A stretch of DNA of 64,000 bases from positions 64,848,870 through 64,912,869 of the forward strand of contig CM049307.1 in assembly GCA_026874595.1 (NCBI GenBank). The letters run 5' to 3'. Shown here piece by piece: positions 1 through 12,700 of this stretch (positions are counted from its first letter, which is position 1; each line of letters opens with the position of its first letter). The notes beneath the pieces were generated by a model. That model did not search any database, was not told the DNA's origin, and saw only the letters and a program-made list of their open reading frames with translations. The DNA comes from Sipunculus nudus. Lineage: Eukaryota > Annelida > Sipuncula > Golfingiida > Sipunculidae. Both the position numbers and the translations under genes were made by a program.

Positions 1-375
1 AAAGCTTTTGGTGACAGCCATGAAAGGTTTTGGTGTCAACTAGGAAAGGTTTTTGTGACAGCTAGGAAAGGTTTTCATGACAGCTTTGAAAGGTTTTCAT
101 GACAGCTATGAAAAGTTTTCACGACTGCTGAGAAAGGTTTTCATTACAGCTAGAAAGGTTTTGGTGACATTTAGGAAAGGTTTTCATGACAGCTAAAAAA
201 GGTTTTGGTGACAGCCAAGAAAGGTTTTGGTGTCAGCTAATAAAGGTTTTGGTGTCAGCTAATAAAGGTTTTGGTGAAAGCTATGAAAGGTTTTGGTGAC
301 AGCTATGAAAGGTTTTGGTAACAGCTAAGAAAGGTTATTGTAACATTTAAGTAAGGTTTTGGTGACAGCTAAGAA
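1..375. repeat. 22-bp minisatellite, cut by window start
   Basis: About 17 imperfect copies of a unit close to GAAAGGTTTTGGTGACAGCT, running from base 1. It lies in the intron below exon 29. Units vary at the TTGGTGAC/TTCATGAC position. Confidence 0.9.
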
Positions 376-580
376 GAGCAAAGCTTTTGTCAGGTAATAA
401 GCAAGCTTTCATAGCTAAGCAGTACACAGTTTTCTTATAGCAATGCAGTTTCTAAGACAGTTTTCAAACAGGTGACTTGAATGAAACCATCTGTTATCTC
501 TTATAATTTTACAACCTGGTCAACTCTAATGCTCATGGTACTTTTACTGAAGTATAAATGTTAATTTGACAGTTAGTTAC

Positions 581-702
581 CTAATTTCTCAATCTCTTCT
601 CTCAAGGATTGCGTGTGCCATATCAAAGCAGCAAACACTGCTGTTACAGCAATCCCAACATCTTCTCCTCCTATCTGAGGCACTGTACAGTTCTCCTTAC
701 AC
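581..702 (-). CDS. ZZEF1: ZZEF1-like exon 29 (last in window)
   Basis: 122 nt, acceptor TTTTTAG, donor GTAACT. It reads KCKENCTVPQIGGEDVGIAV and then TAVFAALIWHTQSLREEIEKL. Other AGs nearer the donor give the wrong phase or a stop, so the upstream acceptor is preferred. The gene continues before base 1. Confidence 0.82.
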
Positions 703-3700
703 CTAAAAACAAGGCAAATTCAAATTATACCATATACATTCCTGAGAGCAGTCCAAATGTACCAAAAGATTTCCAATTAAAACAACATAGTGTAACATAA
801 AAGTAACTTTAGTGACCAAGGAAAACTGATGATAGATTTGCAATAACTAATGAAGTAAGTCCTTTAAAAAATTAGCAATAACTGTGATGAATCAAGAAAG
901 ATTACAGCTATATGAGCTGTGCACTTACTTCTCCAGCAATGCGACTCCTTTCCCATCATCCTCTTCCTGCATGCTCCACAGGAAGCTTGCGACAGAGGTA
1001 TCGTCTACAGCCACCTACAGACCAATGTCAATCTATTTTAAACTGGAACTGGGATTGTGGAAAAGAGAACAGAGAATTTTTCTTTTTTGTATGATGACAA
1101 GGATATATGTGAGTGTGATCCATATCTTTTTACTTTATAATTTAGTTAAAAGTAATTGCGTATCAGCCTTGAATACACTTTCATGACTCTTGATTTAAAA
1201 ATACCGAAAACAAACCAAAATTTATTGTAGCAATATCAAACATACAGATGGGACCACCAAATCTATTCATAGACCCAGTAACTGACTGACTCACGTGCTT
1301 GCCTGAGAGAGACCGCTGCAGTTTTCCCACAATGTATCCTCCCCTGAACAGGGTGGTCCACAACTCTGATTTGAGCAGTTCCGTTTCAGGGTCATCATTA
1401 CTCTCAAGGGGATCTGCTTTTGGCAGCACTACGAAAAGAAAACAAGAGATGAGCTCATATGAAAAAAAAAATAAGGAAATGATGTAATCACCAAATAAAA
1501 CCCTAAGAATATTAACATAAGTAAAACAATATCATTATATATAGATAAGTAACATGAGGAACATTGTCACAGCATGAGTGTTGTGACCTAAAAAATTTCC
1601 ATGCACTCCCTAAAATGATGAAAAGGTTTAAAAATCATATCAAACAAAACAAAGAACAGATAACAATTCATATAAGATTTTACTTAATCTAATAATATAC
1701 ACAAATGTTTTAAAGTATAGTCTGTAGTCATATAGACAAATCTATAACACCAAGACATAATACTAATTTTGTTGACTGAAAATTGGGAAAGTTCAAAGTA
1801 ACTTAAATTCACAGAATTTTACTTGATAATCAAACTTATTTTGCTCTATTTATGATAAAGCAACTAATATTGTTGAGCTCTAGGAATAAGTCTTATCGAG
1901 TTTTGGATGGACACATGCAGTTTCAGGGTTTAACTGATGATGCTTATAAAACATAACATCTAGACAGACTCACGTTTGCTGCAGTCCAGGGTGGCACCTG
2001 CCATCTTGCCAAGCAACTTAGAGATACTGAGCTGTAGATCATGAATCCAACAGAGGGGAATGTCTGGTATCCCACTGGCTGTCACCTACAACACAGGACC
2101 TCAATATTATAATGTCTGGTATCCCACTGGCTGTCACCTACAAAACAGGACCTCAATATTATAATGTCTGGTATCCCACTGGCTGTCACCTACAACACGG
2201 CTCTCAATATTACAATGTCTGGTATCCAACTGACTGTCACCAACAACACGGCGCTCTCACAAATATAATGTTTGGTATACCACTGGCTGTCACCTTCAAC
2301 ATAGCTCTCAATATTACAATGTCTGGTATCACACTGGCTGTCACCTACAACATAGGGCTCTCACAATTATAATGTCTGGTATCCCACTGGCAGTCAACTT
2401 CTGCATCCTTTTCAGGTCATGATTTTGAAAGTTTGTACATCTAACGTTTATTCACACTACAACAGAATGCAGACCGTACCTTGAACTTGTATCCCCACTC
2501 TGTGTTGCTGCTGTCTGAGTGAAACAGGAACTGCAGCTGATGTCCACCCTTGAAGGTGGCAGAGGTTGGCCACTTGTCACTGCCCACTTTCTGATCATAC
2601 CTTGTTTTGACACCACGCGAGTCTGTGAACTCCAGGTAGTCATACCTGTCAAAGTAAAACACAAATCATGTGAACATCTATTTTCCTCAAATGAAAATGT
2701 AAACAAGTGACCCATGGGTCATGACGCTCAGCCGACTGACATGTTGATAATATGTCCTTGCACAGACAACTAATTAAGATAGGTGGCATCATTGTTCATG
2801 CATATTACCTTAAGTTCATCAAGACCCATAAGCACAACAAATTTGATGACAATCCAACCAGCCTTTCATGAGGAATCTGGCAATTTGTGTGTATTTTGCA
2901 TTATTTCTGGGGTGCTCAAATATACCCCAAAACTCTGAGAATATAGGTCACTGTGACCTAATTTCAAGTTTCTGGGGAGAACTTTTGAGGAACTCTCAGG
3001 ATGTCAAGTAAGAAGATTCTGGGCCACATGGTTATGATTTGTGCCCTACTTTGGTATCAAATTTTCAATTTTTCTCAGGGTACTTCTGAGCCCCATAGCT
3101 TGGACAATATGGGTGATAGAGATCTAATTTCAGGTTTCTGAGGAGACTTTTCATATGCCTCCCAGCATGTCCAGAAAGAAGATTCTAGTTCTAGAAGTTA
3201 AGATTTGTGCATCGTTAATAGATGACCGCATCTTTTAAGGTCTCAAAAATAGATAAAAAAAACAGTAAAAATTTAAAAAAATACAGATGGCACCACCAGT
3301 CTGCAGATACTGATGAAACACTCCATGATCAATATCCATGCAAAGAATCATGGTGATCAATAAATCAGTTGTTCAGATACTCGAGCTTTTGTATCAAATT
3401 TTCTATAATTCTGGGGGGGGGGGGGGGGGGTACTTGGAAGCCCCATAGCTCACAGATTTTGGGTAACAAAGACCTAATTCGAGGTTTCCAAGGAGACTTT
3501 TCATGGGTGTCCCTGCATGTCGAGACAGAAGATTCTAAGTCCAATCATTAAGATTTGTGCCCTATCAACAGATGATGGCATCTTTGAAGGTCTCAAAAAT
3601 AGAGAAAAAAAATTGTAAAACATCGAAAAATACAGATGGCGCCACCAGTCTTAAGAAACTGATGAAACACTCCATGATCAATATCCATGCAAAGAATAAT

Positions 3701-6700
3701 GGTGATCAATGCATCAGTTGTTCAGATACTTGAGCTTTTGTATCAAATTTTCTATAATTCTAGGGGGGGGGGGGGGTACTTGGAAGCCCCATAGCTCACG
3801 GGTTTTGGGTAACAAAGACCTAATGCCAGGTTTCCAAGGAGACTTTTCATTGGTCTCCCTGCATGTCGAGACAGAAGATTCTAAGTCCAATCATTAAGAT
3901 TTGTGCCCTATCAACAGATGATGGCATCTTTTAAGATCTCAAAAATAGAGAAAAAAAATCGTAACAAATCAAAAAATACAGGTGGCACCACCAGTCTGCA
4001 AAAACTGATGTAACACCCCATGATCAATATTCATGTAAAGAATCATGGTGATCAATGAATTAGTTATTCAGATACTTGAGCTTTTGTATCAAATTTTTCA
4101 TTATTCTGGGGGGTACTTCAGAACCTCATAGCTTTAAGAATATTGGTAACAGAGACCTAGTTCAAGGTTTACAATGAGACTTTTCATGGACCTATCTGCA
4201 TGTTAAGTTAGAAGATTCCAGGTCCAGTGGTTACGCTTTGTGCCCTGTTAACAGATCAACGCATCTTTAAAGGTCTCAAAAATAGTGAAAAAAAATCGAA
4301 AAAATAAAGGTGGCCCCACCAGTCTGCAGAAACTGATGAAACAATCCATGATCAATATCCATGCAAAGAATCATGGGGATCAATGCATAGTTGTTCAGAT
4401 ACTTGAGCTTTTGTATCAAATTTATCATTATTCTGGGGGTTACTTCGGAGCCCAAGAGCTTGAAGAATATGAGTAACAGAGACCTAATTCTAGGTCTCCA
4501 AGAAGACTTTTCATGGACCTCTCTGGATGTAAAGTGAGAAGATTCCAGGTCCAGCGGTTACAATTTGTGCCCTATTAACAGATGACGGCACCTTTTGAGG
4601 TCTCAAAAATTGGGGGAAAAAATTTTAAAAAAATTTAACAAGGGACCTATGGGTCATGGCGCTCAGCTGTTATATTTGATAAAAAAATATGATTTAGAAA
4701 TAAGGCACATGCTGGTTTTGTGTGGTAATAAGTATAAGCTGTATTATGAGTTGTTGTTGTTAAGCTTATGTATGATTTTGATAGTACCTTTGGAGACAGA
4801 GAAGACAATTGATTTCATTTATTTTATTAACAAATGGAGTACTATTGTCACACAGATTTTGACTTGGCCATATAACTTATAAGCAGAACATATAATATAA
4901 GAGTTTAACATTTATTAAAAAAATTACAAATACTGTCCCAGATATAATTTTTATCAAAAATTATAAGAGAATCGTATGATTTTTAAAATGAAATATAACT
5001 GAAATGATTATTAAAATAATATTAAAGAATATATTCATGAATGCATTCATGGATACATTTTGAAAGTATTTGCACTGGTATTCATATACTTTCATTTTTA
5101 CCTGAATTCCCATTCTTTATGCAAGAAATTTTATAATGGAGTACACATTCATATTTGTATTTAAATACAATTGCAAAGTATTCCCACCATGTCTGGTATT
5201 TATTCAGTTTCACCAAACAATGATGTTGAGAATCCAGAATGTACAAAATTCACACATTTAAATAATGATCATTAGCACCTGGTTTTATGGCTTTTATTTA
5301 TATTAAAAAAAAATAAATGTGATATATTCATTTTGGACTAATTTCACATCAATGTACACACTAGACACAGTAGGAATCTAGATTAATATTATCAACTGCA
5401 TCTTTGTCTATCATTAATTTCCTTCATATGATCCCTAATGATTAGTAATGAATAATATGATTTACTTTTTTATTATTAAAATTGAACTGAAAATTGACAT
5501 AGGTGACTGCATGGTGTTATTTGGAATACGTGACATTCTATCCATCGATACAAGATTCTTATATCATCAGTAACTGCAAGTTCATTCCCTATTATTATAA
5601 ACTAACAAATTCCTTTTCTATTTTTCTTTAATTTGTTATTAAAAACCAATAAAAATTGATTAATTTATTGTTTATTGTTATGTTGTTGGTTAAAACTACT
5701 AGATGAGTTGGGTTGGACACATGGATCAACTGTGGCTGGCCATAAGCTGCCTGGCTGCCCCAGTATATGCCTCGCCTCAAGCGTGCATAATTTGCTGAAA
5801 GTTCAACAAGGTCAACATACAGGTGACTCAAGAGTGGCTGGAGAGAGCCAAGGTCTGACATGGTCTCATAAAAACATTAATAAAAGCTACAATTTTTGGC
5901 CAATTTCTTTCAGCTTTCTAAACTAAAAAGCTGAAATCCTTATGTGTGCATGATATGAAAATTATATAAACAGAGCTCACATGAAACAAAAGTGAAATGG
6001 TCAAAGTTGGGCAAAATTTAAGGTACTAATTTTATATTTATACTAATAACTTATAAAATTTTAAAATTCAGAACTAATTTTGGGTATTCAATTGAATCTT
6101 GATTAAATAATGTTACATCCCTGACAAAAAATCTCTAGCTTTAGCAAGCCCCTTGTTAAGGGAGTAAATATATTTCTTTATTTTTTACAAAGTGCATTAT
6201 GTTTGGGCCCATAACTTAAAACAATTACGCAATACTGACATCATTTCTGGCATGTGCACAGAGAATGTATAGAAAAACATGTATATTATATATGATTAAA
6301 GTCAGATCAGTGATTTTAATATTAGGCAGTATTGAAGTGTAACAATGGGTTTTTAATTGAAAAATGAAGTTTTTCATTAATATCTCAAAGGTATTAAGTC
6401 CTAGTGACCAAATTCTTGGCATGGTAGGGAATTTTGGAGACATCTAATTGTATGCCAAATTTTAGGAACTGAGAGCTTAAGCTGGGAAGCTGAGCTCATG
6501 CAAACTGCATAACACTAGCCTGATGTAAACCATATGTTACATGGTGCTTGTAAATTTGAATAAAATCTACAGTTTTTGATCAACTGGTTTCAAATTTTTG
6601 GTGTTAACAGACAAAATGCTAACAAAAACATGCTGAGAAAATTAAATCCACAGTACTTACAGGAAAAAAATGTGCCATGGTCAAAGTAAGGCAAAATTTA

Positions 6701-9700
6701 AGGTACCAATTTTTTATTTTTGTTAATATTTTAAAAAATTTTAAGGATTTTTATCTAATTTTGGGTATACAATTTAATTTTGATTATTTAAAGTTATATT
6801 ACTTGAAAAAAAGTCCATAGCTTTAACAAGTTTTGTGTAAAGTGATCAAATATCTTTCCTGATTTTTTACAAAATGCATTATGTTCTGGCCATAACTTTC
6901 TTAAATTATATAATACAGACATAATTTCAGGCATGTACATAGGAACTATATGGAGGAATATTTATGGTAAATATGAGGAAAAACAGATGAGTGGTTTTGA
7001 TATTAGGCAGCCCTGAAGTGTGAAAATAGGTTTTTAATAAAAAATTGAGGTTTTTCCTTAATTTCTCAAAGGAACAAAGTCGCAAAGACCCAGTTTTCGG
7101 CTTGGTAGGAGATCTTGGGTTCATCTAATACTATGCCAAATTTTGGATTCCTAGGTCTTACGGTTTCAAAACGTGCCACATCTACGGACGGACGGACGGA
7201 CGGACGGACGGACGGACAGACGGACGGACGATGGACAATGGACCACGACTATAGCTCAGATGACTTGTAGTCAGCTGAGCTAATAAAAATACAGTTGGCA
7301 CCACCAGTCTGCAGTAATTGATGAAACAGTCCATGATCAATATCAATGCAAAGAATCATGGTGATCAATGCATTAGTTGTTCAGATATTTGAGCTTTTGT
7401 ATCAAATTTTTCATTATTCTGGGGGGGGGGAGAGGGGTTCTTAGGAGCCCCATAGCTGGTAGAATATGGGTAACAGAGACCTAATTCCAGGTTTCCAAGG
7501 AGATTTTTCATGGACCTCTCTGGATGTAAAGTTAGAAGATTCCAGGTCCAGTGGTAACAATTTGTGCCTTGTTAACCAACAGACGGCCGGACGGACGACG
7601 GACAAAGAGCGATTGCTATAGCTCAGATGACTTACAGTAAGCTGAGCTAAAAAACCATGTTTTTTGTGAAAAAAGATTAAATAGATCAATGACGTTAGGT
7701 TTCTTGAACTGTTTGATAAGATTTTCTGGTAATTCAATCAGAAAACTAAATAATACTGATAAAGCAAAGGTGGGGTTTCTCTCAGTAAGCTGATAAAAAT
7801 GTCACTACATACTGGAAAATTACTGCTGGATTTTAGTATTAAACTCTTTTTCCTTATAATTATAAGTATTATTTTGATCTGAGAGAAAAATAGGAGAATG
7901 AGGTAAACATAATTCAGAATGGTCTTGATCATAATTATGATCTCTGTATTTGATAAATATTTTTGTTATTATACAAGATACATTCAATTTAATGAATATT
8001 AAACAGATAAGTTAGAATATAGAGAGAGAATTATTGTTCACTTGCAGTTAACCTGTTACAATTAGAGTAACTGATCCCTTCTAACAACTACAGTGAAATT
8101 AAACCAATGCAGACCAGGCGATACACCTCACACTTACCTCTTCTCAGTCTCACACCTGGGATCAAACTCTACCAGGAATGTCGATGCTCCTGGGCAGCTA
8201 AACACCTGAATTTACAAACACAACTCAGTGGGAGAGCTGCATAATCGACAAGAGTTATTATCTGTAGCTCCAATAACTATCAGGACAGAAATTTTCAACA
8301 TTATTGCTTACATTAGTTTCACTGCAATTTGTATAAGTCACAATGTCCAAGCCTTTAACTAAGACAAACCCTTTCTTCACATTCAGCATGTACTGTAGTG
8401 TTTTGTACTGTAATGTTTATTGCCTCCAGGATGGGGGTATGGTTAAACCCTCAATTGACGTGTGTGTGTTTGTGTTCACAACATAACTCACAAAATCATG
8501 CACACAGTCAGCATGTACTGTAGTGTTTTTTACTGTAATGTTTATTGCCTCAAGCATGGGGGTATGGTTTAACCCTCATTGATGTGGGTGTGTTTGTGTT
8601 CACAACATAACTCACAAAATCATGCACACAGTCAGCATGTACTGTAGTGTTTGTACTGTAATGTTTATTGCCTCCAGCATGGGGGTATGGTTTAACCCTC
8701 ATTGATGTGGGTGTGTTTGTGTTCACAACATAACTCACAAAATCATGCACACAGTCAGCATGTACTGTAGTGTTTGTACTGTAATGTTTATTGCCTCCAG
8801 CATGGGGGTATGGTTTAACCCTCATTGATGTGGGTGTGTTTGTGTTCACAACATAACTCACAAAATCATGCACACAGTCAGCATCTACTGTAGTGTTTTG
8901 TACTGTAATGTTTATTGCCTCCAGCATGGGGGTATGGTTTAACCCTCATTGATGTGGGTGTGTTTGTGTTCACAACATAACTCACAAAATCATGCACTCA
9001 ATCTCAGAATAAGATCCAGGCACATTTCGGGAATAGACACAGGAAGAATCTATTAGACTTTCAGATGGATCTAGCACATGTTCTGAATTAAAGAATTATT
9101 GTCAAGGTATTCTCTGAAATATACGAATGAACCTTGGAATATGGGTTGAATAAGTGAATGCCAACACAGGTTGCAGAGCATCCCACAAACAGGAACCCCC
9201 CCACACACATGGCAGATTGCATTCATTAGAATGCAGATATCAAGTTCTGTACTGTAATGTAATGAGTATTTACCTGCTGTGAGTGCTGGTTATTCTCATA
9301 GTTGTGCGGTGACTCTACTTCCCATGTCTTAAACATAACCTCTGTGTCCTCAGCTTTCCAGAAATTCTCCTCGATCTACACATAAAACAATGACAATTAT
9401 TCCTATCAATCCAACAAACAAAACAAATGCAATTATACCCTGCATGCTGAAAATACTGAAGGCCTCACCTAAAGTTATAAATAAACCTGAAACATAATAC
9501 TAACACGAGTGAAGCAAATCTATGGGAATTAATTTCTATGCTGGGGTATCCTTGAGTGTAATACTTATAACAGTATGAAAACAAAAGAAAATATTTGGTA
9601 AATATTGTGTGTAGAGTTGATGGTGCTTTTGAATTGATAAATATACTTATCAGTATAATAAACCTTTCAATAATCATATACAATCTGGGATTTCAAATCA

Positions 9701-12700
9701 ATGAAAAACAATGGATAACAAGGGACCTATGGGTCACTGTGCTCAGATGAAGTTGACCTTGAAGGTAAAAATCTAAAATAATATCAAATGGAGATAAAGT
9801 GTAAGAGGAAGAGGTAATAAAGGCCATGGTTGGTTTATGTGTTTGGTTTGTATTGACGAGCAAGATATTGTTGCAAATAATATTTTGTGACCTGACCATG
9901 TGTTACCTAATGTTGAAATAAAGCATGTGAGCAGTGATCTGTACTATTACCATGATCATTAATTTGCTTTATGATTAACTGTTGACATTTCAGTAGTTTA
10001 CACATTTGTTCAATTGAATCTATTTTTTTGTATAATATATATTATTAAATATATATGTATCTTTTTATGAAATGTATACAGTTGGAATTAAACTAATTAA
10101 CAACACAAAACAGGGCAAACAATGCCTGATCTCAAATTCTGCTGAGGAAGGAAAATAATGAAGAAATGTTTGTATTAAATCCTCATTTTTTATCACATCA
10201 ATTTTTTTTAAATTTAAGGTTATATTTCTATAATTTCCAATATAACATATATATCTGAATATAAAAGTTGATTCATATTTCTCAATTGCATCATCATAAA
10301 TCTCAATCTTGTCAGATAACACCACATCATGCATACAAATGTTTATTTATTTTTTACCACAAAAATATATCTTTTAAATCTGCAAAACAATAAATATCTA
10401 AAAATAATACTTGATTTAGATTTCAAAATTTTTAATTGTGTCTTTATTTATCCATAATGTGCTTCACATTTTATAATAATTTAAGCATACTGATAGGTTC
10501 AATTATATTTGTTAAAATCATTTAAAAGAAAATTGATTTCTTTAAAAATGCTACATTACACAACATTGCATCTTCTGGATTACACCTTGAATTTCTTTTT
10601 CAAGGAAAGTTTTTGCATATCAGAGTGGAAACAGCATTACAATTAAGGAGATAGAGTGAAAACAATAACAATTACTGCATAACACTTGGTGGGTTGGGTT
10701 TGTGGGGGGGGGGGAGGGGGTGATTGGGGTGGTGATATGAGAATAACTGTACACCTGTCACAGCAGGGGATCTCCCCCAGTGACTGTAACAAATCAGAAA
10801 CCCTGGCATAGCTGACTTCCAGTGACCTGGAGTGGGACCCTGCATCTGTAATCTGTAATCAAAGCAAATGACTACAATAGAGCCTCCAGAAAAAAATCAA
10901 TAACTAGCTTAATTTTCAAGCTTTTATTTTCAAATTTCAGATTTTGAACAAATTAAATATTTACGTTTACATGCTGTGAAAATAAAATCCAGGTACTTAC
11001 AGGAAAAAAACGTGCCATGGTCAAAGTTGGGCAAAATTTAAGGTACTTATTTTATTTTTATGCTAATAACTTAAATAATTTACAAAATTCAGATCTAATT
11101 TTGGGTAAACAGTTGAATCTTAATTAAACATAGTTATATACTAGGGAAAATAGACTCTAGTGAGTAAATATTTTTCCTGATTTTTTACAAAGTCCATTAT
11201 GTTTGGGCCCATAACTTAAATATTTAATACTCAACAGACTAAATTTCTGGCATGTACATAGGAACTATATAGAGGAATATTTATGGTATATTTGAGGATA
11301 AACAGATGAGTGGTTTTGATATTGGGCAGTCCTGAAGTGTGAAAATAGGATTTTAATAAAAAATTGAGGTTTTTCCTTAATTTCTCAAAGGAACGAGGTA
11401 GCAAAGACCCAGTTTTTGGCTTGGTAGGAGATCTTGGGGACATCTTACATTATGCTGAATTATGGATTCCTAGGTCTTACAGTTTCAAAACGTGCCACAT
11501 GTACAGACGGACGGACGGACGGACAGACGGACGGACGACGGACAATGGACCACGACTATAGCTCAGATGACTAATAGTCAGCTGAGCTAAAAATCCAGGT
11601 TAACAAATGCTTGCCCAGAAAACTAGGAAAGTTTTACTGAACACCTACACATGAACGTGGGAACTTACCGCTGGGAATTTTTCTGGTAGAACTTCTGAAA
11701 ACCTCTTGAGTTCCTTGCTGCTGGACATAAGCTGGTTCAGCATGTGAACCCTGGCTGTGGAGTTCAGAATGTCAGCAAATGGGTTGAGCAGTAGAATGAG
11801 CTGACAGAATGCCGTCCCCAGAAACATTGACTCATGAGTACTCACAGCTCCTGTCTGGTAAAGATACAGACAGACACCTTATTATAAGTACAGTGGGAGT
11901 TCTAAATGGGTGATATATGCCTCACAATGCATAATATAATGATAACAATAATAACAAGGGACCCATGGGTCGGCTCTCAGCTGTTATTTATGGTCATTAA
12001 AAATAATCTGGAAGAAGGGGTAGACAAATGTTGGATTTGTGTGGTAATATAAGCTGATTATGAGGATGATGGCATTTAACTCAAGTTATATAAAGATTTT
12101 GATAAAATCCTTTGAGAGGGAAGAGGGCTGATGCCATTTACATTATTTACATTTGGAAAAGGAGTGCTATTGTCACATAGGTTTTGACTTAGCCGAATAA
12201 CTTTATCTACATTGCAGCAGAAGTATTTGAAAATAAAATGTCCACTATAAGTCATGTTAATTATCATGATTTTTACAAAGGAGTAAACTGTTTTTCAATA
12301 ATTACAGGTTACCTATACCCAAGGGTAGCACTAGCACAAATGATAAGAGAGTTTAACTATTTATTAAAGATCAATTGCAATTATTGGGCCAAATATAATT
12401 TTTATTAAAAAATACAAATAATATTATCTGAAAAGATCTGTTTTAATTATATAATTGAAATAAATGATTATTAAAATAATATTATAAAATTTATTCATGA
12501 ATGCATTTGTAAATACATTTTGAAAGTATTTGCACTGGCAAACAAAACTGTTGAGAATCCAGGATATACAAATTTCACAAATTTATATGACGAGCATAAG
12601 TACCTAGTTTTATGGCTTTAAAAAGGTGTGAAAACAAGAAAAGGACAGAAGGTGGCACCACCTATCTTCTACAGAAGACAAAACTATCCAAGATCTCTGG

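Noticed and set aside
609-800. Plus-strand ORFs opposite exons (for example 609-800, 1,299-1,487, 15,355-15,579)
   Set aside because: They are antisense shadows of the minus-strand exons, without splice or family support.
8550-8927. 125-aa minus ORF
   Set aside because: It is a product of the 123-bp minisatellite (41-residue repeat); no family resemblance.
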